Shown: in pieces, positions 17,841 through 26,150 of the stretch
Layout: every line of letters begins with the position of its first letter
Position numbering within the stretch: position 1 is the stretch's first letter
Source of the DNA: Streptomyces griseosporeus
GTDB lineage: Bacteria > Actinomycetota > Actinomycetes > Streptomycetales > Streptomycetaceae
Length of the DNA stretch: 64,000 nt
Reading direction: 5' to 3'
Assembly (NCBI RefSeq): GCF_014656055.1
Contig: NZ_BNBR01000001.1
Span: forward strand, 1,757,165-1,821,164
Position numbers and translations under genes: made by a program
Notes under the pieces: model-generated
The model's database searches: none
What the model was told of the DNA's origin: nothing
Seen by the model: only the letters and a program-made list of their open reading frames with translations

Positions 17841-19208
17841 ATGTCCGCAACACGACGTCAGATGCTCGCGCGCACCGGTGCCCTGGGGGCGGGGATCGCC
17901 TTCACCGGCGCCCTGTCCGAACTGTTCGCCGGGACCGCCGCCGCCCAGCCGCTCGGCCACACCGGCTACGGCCCGCTGATCCCCGACCCGGACGGCCTGC
18001 TCGACCTGCCGGAAGGTTTCCGCTACCGGGTGCTGTCCCGCGAGGGCGACCAGCTCCGCTCCGGTGAGGGCAGGGTTCCCTCCCACCACGACGGCATGTC
18101 GGCCTTCCGGGGCAGAGGCGGCCGTACCCATCTGGTCCGCAACCACGAGAACCGCGTCACGGCGGAGATCCCCGTGCCCACCGTGGCGGGCCTGACCTAC
18201 GACCCCGCGGGCAAGGGCGGCTGTACGGCGCTGACGGTCGACGCCCGTCTCGACGTGCTGTCGGAGCGGGTCGCGATCGCCGGTACGGCCGTCAACTGCG
18301 CGGGCGGGCCCACCCCTTGGGGCACCTGGCTGACCTGCGAGGAGACCGAGGACCGGGCGGGCACCAACGGCTACACCAAGGACCACGGCTTCATCTTCGA
18401 GGTGGACCCGGTCGACCCGCACCGCACCGGCGCCGTCCCGCTGACCGCGATGGGCCGCTTCCAGCACGAGGCGATCGCCGTCGACCCGCACCGCGGCATC
18501 GTGTACGAGACGGAGGACGCCTTCCTCAAGCCGTTCGGCCTGTTCTACCGGTTCCTGCCGGAGAAGCCGCTCGGCGGCACGGGTTCGCTGCGCGCGGGCG
18601 GCCGGCTCCAGGCGATGCGGGTGCCCGGGGTGCCGGACCTGTCGACGATCCAGGAGACCGGCGCCTCCTTCGACGGCATCGAGTGGGTGGACGTACCCGA
18701 CCCGCTGGCCGCGCAGACGCCCACCCGGCTGCAGGACTACGGCCCGAAGGGCATCACGCACGCGCAGAAGCTGGAGGGCTGCTACTGGGGCGGCTCCTGC
18801 GTCTACTTCGTGTCGTCCTTCGCGCGCAGCGCGGACGGCTCGGCGGCCGACCACTACGGCCAGATCTGGCGCTACGACCCGCGACGGCGCCGCCTGACCC
18901 TGGTGGTCGTCTTCGGCCCGGACACCGACGTCCAGCTGCCCGGCGAGTCCCCGGACAACATCTGCCTCGCCCCGAGCGGCGGCCTGATGGTGTGCGAGGA
19001 CGGCAACGGCGCCCAGCACGTCTTCGGCGTCACCCGCACCGGAGAGGTCTACGCCATGGCCCGCGGCCGGCAGAACATCGGCACCCCGGAGGAGCCGGAG
19101 TGGGGCGAGTTCGCCGGGGTCACCTTCTCCCCCGACGGGCGGACGATGTTCGTCAACTGCTACACGCCCGGCACGACGTTCGCCGTGACGGGCCCCTGGC
19201 GGGGCTGA
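17841..19208 (+). CDS. PhoX-family (DUF839) secreted phosphatase, Tat-exported
   Basis: The 455-residue protein begins with a twin-arginine signal (TRRQMLARTGALGAG) ending near TAAAQ. The PhoX/DUF839 propeller occupies most of the rest, with family blocks VRNHENR, GGPTPWGTWLTCEE, GRFQHEAIAVDP, EGCYWGGSCVYF and SPDNICLAPSGGLMVCED. Characterised PhoX enzymes are calcium/iron-dependent alkaline phosphatases folded in the cytoplasm before Tat export, which fits here. No Pho-box was recognised upstream, although GC-rich PHO boxes are easily missed by eye. It stands alone between the slipin and the FAD-Rieske gene. Confidence 0.92.
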   Translation: MSATRRQMLARTGALGAGIAFTGALSELFAGTAAAQPLGHTGYGPLIPDPDGLLDLPEGFRYRVLSREGDQLRSGEGRVPSHHDGMSAFRGRGGRTHLVRNHENRVTAEIPVPTVAGLTYDPAGKGGCTALTVDARLDVLSERVAIAGTAVNCAGGPTPWGTWLTCEETEDRAGTNGYTKDHGFIFEVDPVDPHRTGAVPLTAMGRFQHEAIAVDPHRGIVYETEDAFLKPFGLFYRFLPEKPLGGTGSLRAGGRLQAMRVPGVPDLSTIQETGASFDGIEWVDVPDPLAAQTPTRLQDYGPKGITHAQKLEGCYWGGSCVYFVSSFARSADGSAADHYGQIWRYDPRRRRLTLVVVFGPDTDVQLPGESPDNICLAPSGGLMVCEDGNGAQHVFGVTRTGEVYAMARGRQNIGTPEEPEWGEFAGVTFSPDGRTMFVNCYTPGTTFAVTGPWRG

Positions 19209-19272
19209 TCACCGCCGGGGGGACGCGGCCGTCTCCCCAGTGAAACGGGGCGAGCGGGGTACTCGTCGCCCC

Positions 19273-20823
19273 ATGTCCGAAAAGCAGCAGGTCAGCGGCT
19301 CGTACTGGCTGGAGACGGCCCCGGGCGGGCCGCCGCACCCGGCCCTGGCGCAGGATCTCGTCGTGGACGTCGCGGTGATCGGCGCCGGGGTCGCGGGGCT
19401 CAGCACGGCCTGGGAGCTGGCCCGGGCCGGGCTCGGCGTGGCGGTGCTGGAGGCCGGGCGGGTCGCGGCCGGCGTCACCGGGCACACCACCGCCAAGCTC
19501 AGCGCGCAGCACACGCTGGTCTACGACAAGCTGCGGCGCACCCGCGGCCGCGAGGGCGCCCGGCTGTACGCGCGCTCGCAGACGGAGGCGATCGAGCGGG
19601 CCGCCGGGATCGTGGAGGAGCTGGGCGTCGCCTGCGCCTGGGAGCGGCGCAGCGCCTTCACCTTCGCCCGGGAGCCGGGCCGGGTGGGCGAGCTGCGGGC
19701 CGAGGCACGGGCCGCGCGGGAGGCGGGGCTGCCGGCGTCGTTCGTGACGGAGACCGAGCTGCCGTTCCCGGTGGCGGGCGCGGTGGAGGTCACCGGGCAG
19801 GCGCAGTTCCATCCGCGCCGCTACCTCCTCGCCCTCGTCGACGAGCTGATCGCCCGGGGCGGCCAGGTGTACGAGAACACGCGGGTGACCGGCCTGCGGG
19901 AGGGCGAGCCGTGCCGCGTGACGACCGAGGGCGGTGCCGTGGTCACCGCGAAGGACGTGGTGGTCGCGACCCACTACCCGGTCTTCGACCGGGCGATGCT
20001 GTTCACCCGGCTCTCCCCGCGCCGTGAGCTGGTCGTCGCGGGCCCGATCGACGCGGAGCGGGACCCGGGCGGCATGTACATCACGCCCGAGGAGAACACC
20101 CGCTCGGTGCGGACCGCGCCGTACGGTCCCGGGCAGCGGTTCCTGGTGGTCACCGGCGAGCACTTCACGCCCGGCACCGGCGACACCCGCGCCCGCTTCG
20201 CCGAGCTGGCCGGCTGGGCCACCCGGCACTTCCCGGACCTGCGGATCACGCACACCTGGGCCACGCAGGACAACGACCCCACCGACACCGTGCCGCTGGT
20301 CGGCCCGCTGCACCCGGGCGCCCGGCACACGTACGTGGCGACCGGCTTCGGCGGCTGGGGAATGAGCGGCGGCATCATGGCGGGCCGGCTGCTGACCTCG
20401 CTGATCCGGGGCGAGCCGTGCGCGTGGAGCGGACTGTACGACCCGCGGCGGATGCGCAGCCAGGTCCGCGAGGCGCCGGCCTTCCTGAAGAACCAGGCCA
20501 AGGTGGCCCGGCACTTCGTCGGCGACCGGCTGCGGCCGGGCCGGTCCGTGGCGGACCTCGGCCCCGGCCAGGGCGCGGTGGTCCGCGTCGGCGCGGACCG
20601 CCTGGCCGTCTACCGCGACGAGGACGGCGAGACGCACGCCCTGTCCGCGCGCTGCACCCACATGGGCTGTCTGGTCTCCTTCAACTCCGCCGAACGCGCC
20701 TGGGAGTGCCCCTGCCACGGCTCCCGCTTCGACACCGACGGCACCGTCGTGCAGGGCCCGGCGGTGAAGCCGCTGGAGCGGCGGCGGCTGCGCGGCCCGG
20801 ACGAGGAGCCCCCGGCCGGGTGA
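19273..20823 (+). CDS. FAD-dependent oxidoreductase with C-terminal Rieske [2Fe-2S] domain
   Basis: The product (516 residues from ATG 19273; an upstream in-frame start has no ribosome-binding site) fuses a DAO-type FAD oxidoreductase to a Rieske domain. FAD binding is shown by VIGAGVAGLSTAWELA (about 37-52) and a second glycine-rich block, ATGFGGWGMSGG (near 355). The Rieske cluster motif is complete: CTHMGC near 461 and CPCHGS near 480. Such fusions are widespread in bacteria and may oxidise amines or feed electrons to a partner, but no substrate is established. It seems monocistronic. Confidence 0.93.
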   Translation: MSEKQQVSGSYWLETAPGGPPHPALAQDLVVDVAVIGAGVAGLSTAWELARAGLGVAVLEAGRVAAGVTGHTTAKLSAQHTLVYDKLRRTRGREGARLYARSQTEAIERAAGIVEELGVACAWERRSAFTFAREPGRVGELRAEARAAREAGLPASFVTETELPFPVAGAVEVTGQAQFHPRRYLLALVDELIARGGQVYENTRVTGLREGEPCRVTTEGGAVVTAKDVVVATHYPVFDRAMLFTRLSPRRELVVAGPIDAERDPGGMYITPEENTRSVRTAPYGPGQRFLVVTGEHFTPGTGDTRARFAELAGWATRHFPDLRITHTWATQDNDPTDTVPLVGPLHPGARHTYVATGFGGWGMSGGIMAGRLLTSLIRGEPCAWSGLYDPRRMRSQVREAPAFLKNQAKVARHFVGDRLRPGRSVADLGPGQGAVVRVGADRLAVYRDEDGETHALSARCTHMGCLVSFNSAERAWECPCHGSRFDTDGTVVQGPAVKPLERRRLRGPDEEPPAG

Positions 20824-20887
20824 ACCACCGCCGGACGCGGGGCGCGGCGCCCCCGGACGCCCCGGAAGGCATTCGTAATGTCATACG

Positions 20888-21742
20888 GTGATCAGACCTC
20901 TCCGCCGTGTCACCGCCGTCTGTGCCCTGGCCGCCGCCGCGCTCACCGCGTGCGGCACGGCCCCCTCCGGTCCGCCGGCCCATCGGCAGGCCGCCCACCC
21001 CGCGCCGTCGGTGGCCGTCTCCCGGCCGCCGACGCTCGCCCCCGGCCCGGCGGGTCTTACCCCCGTCTTCGAGCACGGGCCGCGGGCCGGCCGGGAGAAG
21101 ACGGTGGCGCTCACCTTCGACGCCGACATGACCGCGGACCAGGGGCCGCGCGCGGCACGGGGCGAGCGCTTCGACAACCCGGGGCTGATCGCGGCGCTGC
21201 GCGCGCTGAAGGTGCCGGCGACCGTGTTCATGACCGGACGGTGGGCGGAGCAGTACCCGGTCCAGGCCCGCACCATCGGCCGGGACCCGCTGTTCGAGAT
21301 CGCCAACCACTCCTACAGCCACTACGCCTTCACCGGTGACTGCTACGGCCTGCCGACCGTCTCCGCGGAGCGGATGCGGGCCGACGTGGAGCGGGCCTAC
21401 GCCGCCTTCCGCCGGGCGGGGGTGCGGGACGCGATGCCGTACTTCCGCTTCCCGGGCGGCTGTTACGACCGGCAGGCGCTGAAGGCGCTCAGCGGCACCG
21501 GGGTCACCGCGGTGCAGTGGGACGTGGTGAGCGGGGACGCGTTCGCCACGGACGCGGACGCGGTGGCCCGGCAGGTCCTGGACGGGGTGCGGCCGGGTTC
21601 GGTGGTGGTCCTGCACTGCACCCGCAGCGCCGCCCCGACCACCGAGCGGGTGGTCCGCACGGTCGTGCCCGAGCTGCGGGCGCGCGGCTACCGCTTCGTG
21701 AAGGTCTCCGAGCTGATCGGCGCCACCGGCGCCCGGCGCTGA
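20888..21742 (+). CDS. Polysaccharide deacetylase (NodB homology) lipoprotein
   Basis: The 284-residue protein starts at a GTG and has a lipobox (ALTACG, about 18-23) placing it on the outer membrane face. The NodB domain (about 75-270) has motif 1 as TFDADMT (catalytic and metal Asp), motif 2 as NHSYSHY (zinc His pair), motif 3 as RFPGGCYD and motif 4/5 near VVLHCT. TFDAD replaces the more common TFDDG, as in several actinobacterial members. Expected activity is removal of N-acetyl groups from peptidoglycan or chitin-like polymers. A short zinc-ribbon gene follows 27 bp downstream. Confidence 0.92.
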   Translation: MIRPLRRVTAVCALAAAALTACGTAPSGPPAHRQAAHPAPSVAVSRPPTLAPGPAGLTPVFEHGPRAGREKTVALTFDADMTADQGPRAARGERFDNPGLIAALRALKVPATVFMTGRWAEQYPVQARTIGRDPLFEIANHSYSHYAFTGDCYGLPTVSAERMRADVERAYAAFRRAGVRDAMPYFRFPGGCYDRQALKALSGTGVTAVQWDVVSGDAFATDADAVARQVLDGVRPGSVVVLHCTRSAAPTTERVVRTVVPELRARGYRFVKVSELIGATGARR

Positions 21743-21769
21743 CCGGCCCGCGCGCCCTACGCTGGGGGT

Positions 21770-21949
21770 ATGAGCGAGGACTACTGCACGATCGGCACGG
21801 CCGAGAAGCCCCCGAAGGCGGACGGCCCGCCGTACGCGGAGTGCGTGCTGTGCCGGGAGCCGACGGAGTACCCGGAGTCGTACAAGGGGATCACGCTCTG
21901 CCCGGTCTGCGAGTGGCAGGAGGCGCAGCGCACCGCCTGCTCGGGGTGA
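21770..21949 (+). CDS. 59-residue CxxC zinc-ribbon-like protein
   Basis: The ATG at 21770 follows TGGGGG and opens 60 codons ending TGA at 21949. The protein MSEDYCTIGTAEKPP... contains ECVLCREP (Cys-x2-Cys) and LCPVCEW (Cys-x2-Cys), spaced as in a small zinc ribbon, and ends TACSG. Codon third positions are GC-rich throughout, supporting real coding. It is 27 bp after the deacetylase stop and probably co-transcribed. Function is unknown; similar tiny ribbon proteins occur in other streptomycetes as I recall. Confidence 0.75.
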   Translation: MSEDYCTIGTAEKPPKADGPPYAECVLCREPTEYPESYKGITLCPVCEWQEAQRTACSG

Positions 21950-21952
21950 CGC

Positions 21953-22624
21953 TCAGGGTGCCCGGCGGGCGGTGAGCGCGCAGGCCAGGGCGGTCGCCCC
22001 GGCCGTGAGCAGGGCCGCCGCGGCGAGCGGGAGCAGGGGCAGCGGCACCTTCCCGGACTGCGAGCCGGTGACCAGCCCCTCGACCGCCGCCTGGGCCGGT
22101 GACCCCGTCACCACCAGCGCCAGCAGGGCCGCGAGCAGCAGCGCGGGCACGGCACGGCCGGTCGAGCGCAGCAGCGGCCACGCGGTGAGCGCGCCGACGG
22201 CCGTGCCCAGCAGGACGCAGACCAGCACGGCGAGCAGGCCCGCACCGGCCGCCGGGAGCAGCGGCACGCGCGTGCGGTGGTCGGTGCCGACCGGGTCGCC
22301 GACCAGCGAGACCAGCACGACGGCGGCCGTGCCCAGCACGGTGGCCGTGGCGGCCGCGACCAGCAGGCAGGCCAGGTGGGCGCGGGCGGGACCGGCCGCC
22401 GCGGCGACGACCGCGCGGGCCGCGGGCGGCTCGCCCGTGACGCAGATCCGCACCAGCCAGGCGGCGACGGGCAGGAGTCCCGCGGCGGCGTACCCGAGCG
22501 AGTCCAGCACCGGCTGCCCGGCCTGGACACCGACGGCGAGGAACGCGGCGTACAGGATCACCGGCGGCAGCCAGCGCTGCGAGCGCAGCAGCAGGGCGGC
22601 CTGATAGCGCAGCAGGGCGGTCAC
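21953..22624 (-). CDS. ABC transporter membrane subunit
   Basis: The 223-residue hydrophobic protein has about six membrane segments (LPPVILYAAFLAVGVQ, AAGLLPVAAWLVRIC, VLGTAAVVLVSLVG, LLAVLVCVLLGTAVGAL, VPALLLAALLALVV, LPLLPLAAAALLTAGATAL). It lacks the EAA loop of importers, so with the upstream ATPase it fits a small ABC-2-like exporter or drug-resistance type pair. It starts at a GTG whose GTGA overlaps the stop of the last of three tandem 34-codon units, so its translation is linked through them to the ATPase gene. Substrate unknown. Confidence 0.85.
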   Translation of the reverse strand: MTALLRYQAALLLRSQRWLPPVILYAAFLAVGVQAGQPVLDSLGYAAAGLLPVAAWLVRICVTGEPPAARAVVAAAAGPARAHLACLLVAAATATVLGTAAVVLVSLVGDPVGTDHRTRVPLLPAAGAGLLAVLVCVLLGTAVGALTAWPLLRSTGRAVPALLLAALLALVVTGSPAQAAVEGLVTGSQSGKVPLPLLPLAAAALLTAGATALACALTARRAP

Positions 22625-22725
22625 GGACGGCTCCTGGGGGTGTCGGCGGGCGGGGAGGCAGGGGCGACGCGGACGACGTGGCGGGGCGGACGGCCGGTGG
22701 GCAGGGGGCGCGGGATCGCGGTCAC
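22621..22725 (-). CDS. Mini-ORF C: 34-codon overlapping unit, last before the permease
   Basis: GTG start overlaps the stop of mini-ORF B; TGA at its end overlaps the permease GTG. The translation begins VTAIPRPLPTGRPPRHVV and ends PPADTPRSRP, related to the ATPase C-terminus (PPRHVVRVAPA) but with its own last residues. No ribosome-binding site precedes it, so expression would need reinitiation. It may be only a duplication relic. Confidence 0.4.
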   Translation of the reverse strand: MTAIPRPLPTGRPPRHVVRVAPASPPADTPRSRP

Positions 22726-22826
22726 CGGTGGCTTTCGGGGGTGTCGGTGGGCGGGGTGGCGGGGGCGACGCGGACGACGTGTCGGGGCGGACGGCCGGTG
22801 GGCAGGGGGCGCGCGATCGCGGTCAC
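22722..22826 (-). CDS. Mini-ORF B: 34-codon overlapping unit
   Basis: This is open from GTG to TGA, with GTGA overlaps at both ends. It encodes VTAIARPLPTGRPPRHVV... ending TPPTDTPESHR. It is nearly identical to mini-ORF A; Pro and Arg dominate, and there are no Cys, aromatic or membrane segments. A stable folded product is unlikely. Confidence 0.4.
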   Translation of the reverse strand: MTAIARPLPTGRPPRHVVRVAPATPPTDTPESHR

Positions 22827-22927
22827 CGGTGGGTCCCGGGGGTGTCGGTGGGCGGGGAGGCGGGGGCGACGCGGACGACGTGTCGGGGCGGACGGCCGGT
22901 GGGCAGGGGGCGCGGGATCGCGGTCAC
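22823..22927 (-). CDS. Mini-ORF A: 34-codon overlapping unit, first after the ATPase
   Basis: Its GTG overlaps the ATPase stop codon (GTGA) and its TGA overlaps the start of mini-ORF B. It encodes VTAIPRPLPTGRPPRHVV... ending SPPTDTPGTHR, repeating the last 22 or so residues of the ATPase. Whether it is translated is unknown. Confidence 0.4.
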   Translation of the reverse strand: MTAIPRPLPTGRPPRHVVRVAPASPPTDTPGTHR

Positions 22928-23793
22928 CGGTGGGTCCCGGGGGTGTCGGTGGGCGGGGTGGCGGGGGCGACGCGGACGACGTGTCGGGGCGGGTCGGCGG
23001 TGAGCAGGGCGCGCAGCACGGTGTCGGAGTGGGTCGCGGGGACGGTCAGCCGGTGGGTGCCGGGGGCGGTCTCGGTGGCCGTGGCGGTCATACGGAGCAC
23101 GTCGGGCGGCGGGGGCGGTCCCTGGACGACGACGGTGACGCACGGGCCCGGCTCGGACGGATCTTCCGCCGGGGTACGGCGGACCAGGGTGCCGTCGGCC
23201 ACCGTCCAGACCGCGTCGACCGCGCCGGCGAGGCGCCGCGGGTCGTGGTCGACGAAGACGACCGCCCCGCCGGCGGCGGTCCGCTCCCCCACCGCCCGGT
23301 CCAGCTCGTCGCGCGCGGCGGTGTCCAGCCCGGTCCACGCCTCGTCCAGCACCAGCAGCCCCGGCTCGGCGAGGAGGGCCTGCGCGACCGCGACCTTCTG
23401 GCTGCTGCCCTTGGACAGCCGCGCCAGCGGGGTGCCGGCGTGGGCGTCCGCGTCGAACCGCTCCAGCCAGGCCCGCGCCGCCCGGGCCGCCTCGGGCCGG
23501 GACAGGCCGTGCACCGTGCCGAGGTGGGTGAGGTAGCCGGCCGCGGTGAACGGCAGCGCGGCCGGGAAGCGTTCGGGCACATAAGCCGTGCGGGGACGGC
23601 CGCTGACCCGGCCCTCGCTGGGCGCGTCGAGTCCGGCGAGGACACGCAGCAGGGTGGACTTGCCGGTCCCGTTGGCGCCCTCGACGCGGGTGAGCGTGCC
23701 GGGCGCGACCGCCAGGTCGACATGCCTGATCACCCACCGTCCGCGCGGCCCGTACCGGCGTCCCACGTCGCGGAGTCGAAGCTCACGGTGCAT
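22924..23793 (-). CDS. ABC transporter ATP-binding protein
   Basis: I choose ATG 23793, nine bases after GAGAGG; an ATG three codons upstream abuts that site. The 289-residue protein has Walker A (GANGTGKSTLL, about 40-50), a degenerate signature (LSKGSSQKVAVAQALLA), Walker B (LLVLDEAWTGLD) and the His switch region (FVDHDPR). After about 215 there is a non-canonical C-terminal extension ending PPRHVVRVAPATPPTDTPGTHR (read in two pieces, PPRHVVRVAPA and TPPTDTPGTHR). That tail is the template of the downstream 101-bp repeats. Lacking importer hallmarks, it probably pairs with the membrane subunit at 21953 as an exporter. Confidence 0.9.
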   Translation of the reverse strand: MHRELRLRDVGRRYGPRGRWVIRHVDLAVAPGTLTRVEGANGTGKSTLLRVLAGLDAPSEGRVSGRPRTAYVPERFPAALPFTAAGYLTHLGTVHGLSRPEAARAARAWLERFDADAHAGTPLARLSKGSSQKVAVAQALLAEPGLLVLDEAWTGLDTAARDELDRAVGERTAAGGAVVFVDHDPRRLAGAVDAVWTVADGTLVRRTPAEDPSEPGPCVTVVVQGPPPPPDVLRMTATATETAPGTHRLTVPATHSDTVLRALLTADPPRHVVRVAPATPPTDTPGTHR

Positions 23794-23900
23794 GCGGGCC
23801 ATCCTCTCGTGCCGTGGGGCACGCCCGGGGGCCGATCGCCGGGAACCGCACAGCCCGTGCGGCTCGGTCGGCGTCCGGGCGGCTTGGCAGACTGAACGGC

Positions 23901-24620
23901 GTGAACAGTGAAGCGACCCCCGTCCAGGACAGCCCCTTCCGCCCCGAGCGCAGCGACCGCGACACGGCACCGCAGTTCGTGCTGCCGATGGTCGTACGGA
24001 TCGAGCGCGCCGCCCCGCCCGCGCGGACCGACGCGCTGGAGACCGCGGCGCGTGCCGTGCTGGTGATGCTGGCCGACGAGCGGTCGGTGGGCGACGGCGA
24101 GTGGGCGCAGGCCGTGCGGGACTGGCAGGACGCGCGGATCCGCAAGGTAGTGCGGCGGGCGCGGGGTGCGGAGTGGCGGCGGGCCGAGGCGCTGCCCGGG
24201 ATCACGGTGACCGGCAAGGCGGCCGAGGTGCGGGTCTTCCCGCCGGTGCCGCTGGACGGCTGGCCCAAGGATCTGGCGCGGCTCCAGGTCTCCGGCACCG
24301 ATCTGGACGACCCGGAGCCGCCCGCGGCGCCGGACCCCGCCGGGCCGGTGCTGTGGATGAGCCCCGAGGTGGAGATGTCGGCCGGCAAGGCGATGGCTCA
24401 GGCCGGGCACGGCGCCCAGCTCGCCTGGTGGGAGCTGTCCGGCGAGGAGCGCGCCGCCTGGCGCGACTCCGGCTTCGCCCTCTCGGTGCGCACCGCCGAC
24501 CCGGACCGCTGGCGTGACCTCACCACCAGCGGCCTGCCGGTGGTGCGGGACGCGGGCTTCACCGAGATCGCCCCGGGCAGCTGCACGGTCGTGGCGGACC
24601 ACCCGGCGCTACGGCCCTGA
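23901..24620 (+). CDS. Peptidyl-tRNA hydrolase Pth2-like protein with N-terminal extension
   Basis: The 239-residue protein starts at a GTG (MNSEATPVQDSPF). Residues about 1-145 are an extension with an Arg-rich helical part (RIRKVVRRARGAEWRRAEAL). Residues about 150-239 match the Pth2 fold: LWMSPEVEMSAGKAMAQAGHGAQLA contains the lysine/glycine-rich core (split as EMSAGKAMAQ and AGHGAQLAW), then GLPVVRDAGFTEIAPG and CTVVADH. Pth2 enzymes free tRNA from stalled peptidyl-tRNA. Whether this extended actinobacterial form keeps that activity is not certain. The gene is divergent from the ABC ATPase. Confidence 0.8.
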   Translation: MNSEATPVQDSPFRPERSDRDTAPQFVLPMVVRIERAAPPARTDALETAARAVLVMLADERSVGDGEWAQAVRDWQDARIRKVVRRARGAEWRRAEALPGITVTGKAAEVRVFPPVPLDGWPKDLARLQVSGTDLDDPEPPAAPDPAGPVLWMSPEVEMSAGKAMAQAGHGAQLAWWELSGEERAAWRDSGFALSVRTADPDRWRDLTTSGLPVVRDAGFTEIAPGSCTVVADHPALRP

Positions 24621-24716
24621 GCACCCAACCTCAAATGTTGCTCTGAACCTCCCCGGCCCGCGGTTCGGCACCGCCGGGCGGGGCCATACCCCCCTCACCG
24701 AGAAGGAGGGGGAGAC

Positions 24717-26060
24717 ATGCGGCGACTGGGTACGGGCATCGGATGGCGGCCGGAGATCGCGGACGCCGTGGAGCGCATGCCGGGCATCGACTGGGTCGAG
24801 GTCGTGGCGGAGAACGTGTGCCCCGGCCACCTCCCCGACTCGCTGCGCCGGCTGCGCGAGCGGGGGGTGACGGTCGTCCCGCACGGCGTCTCCCTCGGCC
24901 TCGGCGGCGCCGACCGCCCCGACGAGGGACGGCTGCGGGCCCTCGCCGAGCGGGCCGAGGCACTGGGCTCGCCGCTGGTCACCGAGCACATCGCGTTCGT
25001 CCGCGCGGGCGGGCCGCTGACCGCTTCCGCGCACCTGGAGGCCGGCCACCTGCTGCCGGTGCCGCGCACCCGGGACGCCCTCAACGTGCTGTGCGAGAAC
25101 GTCCGTATCGCCCAGGACGCGCTGCCCGTGCCGCTCGCGGTGGAGAACATCGCCGCGCTGTTCTCCTGGCCCGGCGAGGAGATGACGGAGGGCCAGTTCC
25201 TGTACGAGCTCGCCGACCGCACCGGCGTGCGGCTCCTCATCGACGTGGCCAACCTGCACACCAACCACGTCAACCGCGGCGAGGACCCGGCCAAGGCGCT
25301 CGCCGAACTCCCGCTGGAGGCCATCGCCTACGTCCATGTCGCGGGCGGCTACGAACGCGACGGCGTCTGGCACGACAGCCACGCCCACCCCGTCCCGCGC
25401 CCGGTCCTGGACCTCCTCACCGACCTCGCCGCGCAGGTCAGCCCGCCCGGGGTCCTCCTGGAACGGGACGAGAACTTCCCCGCACCGGCGGAGCTGGAGC
25501 GTGAGCTGGGATCCATCCGGGACGCGGTGGAGCGGGGCGGGGCGGCGGCCGGGCCCCGGCAGGCCGGGGGCGGGCCGGTGACCGAGCCCCGGCAGGCCTC
25601 GCCACGTCAGAGCGGGCACGAGTCGGCGTGCGGCGCGGTGGACGAGGTGCCCCGGCAGCGGCTCGCCCTCGCCCAGACGGCGCTGCTGTCCGCGCTGGTG
25701 GCGGGCACCCCCGCGCCGGAGGGCTTCGACCGGGTCCGCCTCGGTGTCCAGTCCCGCGCGCTGGCCGCCAAGCGGGCCGGGGTGGTGGCCAAGGTCGCCC
25801 CGGAGCTCCCGGAGATCCTCGGCGAGCTGTACCGCCCCGCCTTCCTCGCGTACGCCCACACCCACCCCATGACCGCGGGCTACCGCCACGACGCCCTCGC
25901 CTTCGCCGCGCACCTGCTGCGCGAGCGCCGGGTGCACGACCCGGCGGCGCACCGGGAGTTGAGGGAGTGGTGGCTGGACCGCTCGGGCCCCGAGCCGCGC
26001 TCGCACCGGCCGGCGGCCCGGCTGGCGCGGGCCACCCGGAGGGTGCTGCTGCGCAGGTGA
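24717..26060 (+). CDS. DUF692/MNIO-family iron enzyme fused to a C-terminal partner-like domain
   Basis: The 447-residue protein starts at an ATG behind AGGAGGGGG. Residues 1-265 are a DUF692 TIM barrel. MNIOs such as MbnB and TglH are multinuclear non-heme iron enzymes that oxidise cysteines in ribosomal peptides. The expected ligands are in place: His56 (VPHGVSL), Glu90/His91 (TEHIAF), Glu143 (VENIAA), Asp176 and nearby His ([10 protein letters not shown]), His207 (YVHVAGG), Asp220/His222 (HDSHAHP) and Glu249 (LLERDENFP). A Gly/Pro/Arg/Gln linker (about 270-310) leads to a domain (315-447; [31 protein letters not shown]) resembling MbnC/DUF2063 partner proteins. No Cys-rich precursor is adjacent; DUF4142 and TIGR04222 genes follow in the same direction. 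Confidence 0.88.
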   Translation: MRRLGTGIGWRPEIADAVERMPGIDWVEVVAENVCPGHLPDSLRRLRERGVTVVPHGVSLGLGGADRPDEGRLRALAERAEALGSPLVTEHIAFVRAGGPLTASAHLEAGHLLPVPRTRDALNVLCENVRIAQDALPVPLAVENIAALFSWPGEEMTEGQFLYELADRTGVRLLIDVANLHTNHVNRGEDPAKALAELPLEAIAYVHVAGGYERDGVWHDSHAHPVPRPVLDLLTDLAAQVSPPGVLLERDENFPAPAELERELGSIRDAVERGGAAAGPRQAGGGPVTEPRQASPRQSGHESACGAVDEVPRQRLALAQTALLSALVAGTPAPEGFDRVRLGVQSRALAAKRAGVVAKVAPELPEILGELYRPAFLAYAHTHPMTAGYRHDALAFAAHLLRERRVHDPAAHRELREWWLDRSGPEPRSHRPAARLARATRRVLLRR

Positions 26061-26150
26061 GGCGGGCCGGGGCCGCCCGGCACCCGCACCGCCCGACCGG
26101 ACGGCCGGGCACCCCGCAGTAATATTCGGTGCCGCAAGCAGGAGGGCACC

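Larger units (their letters stand above)
22621..22993. repeat. 101-bp tandem repeat (three full units plus a partial) joining two ABC genes
   Basis: Units begin at 22620/22621, 22721 and 22822, with a partial unit from 22923 to about 22993 inside the ATPase coding end. The two central units differ at about five of 101 positions; the permease-proximal unit diverges most in its last 15 bases. Each unit carries the end of the ATPase reading frame with its stop codon and a GTG start overlapping it. Confidence 0.95.

Noticed and set aside
22621-22993. CRISPR-like array
   Set aside because: Units are contiguous 101-bp repeats without unique spacers, no cas genes are present, and the units are coding-end duplications.
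24621-24716. A precursor peptide gene directly upstream of the MNIO gene
   Set aside because: The 96-bp gap has no start codon with a ribosome-binding site leading to a Cys-containing frame.
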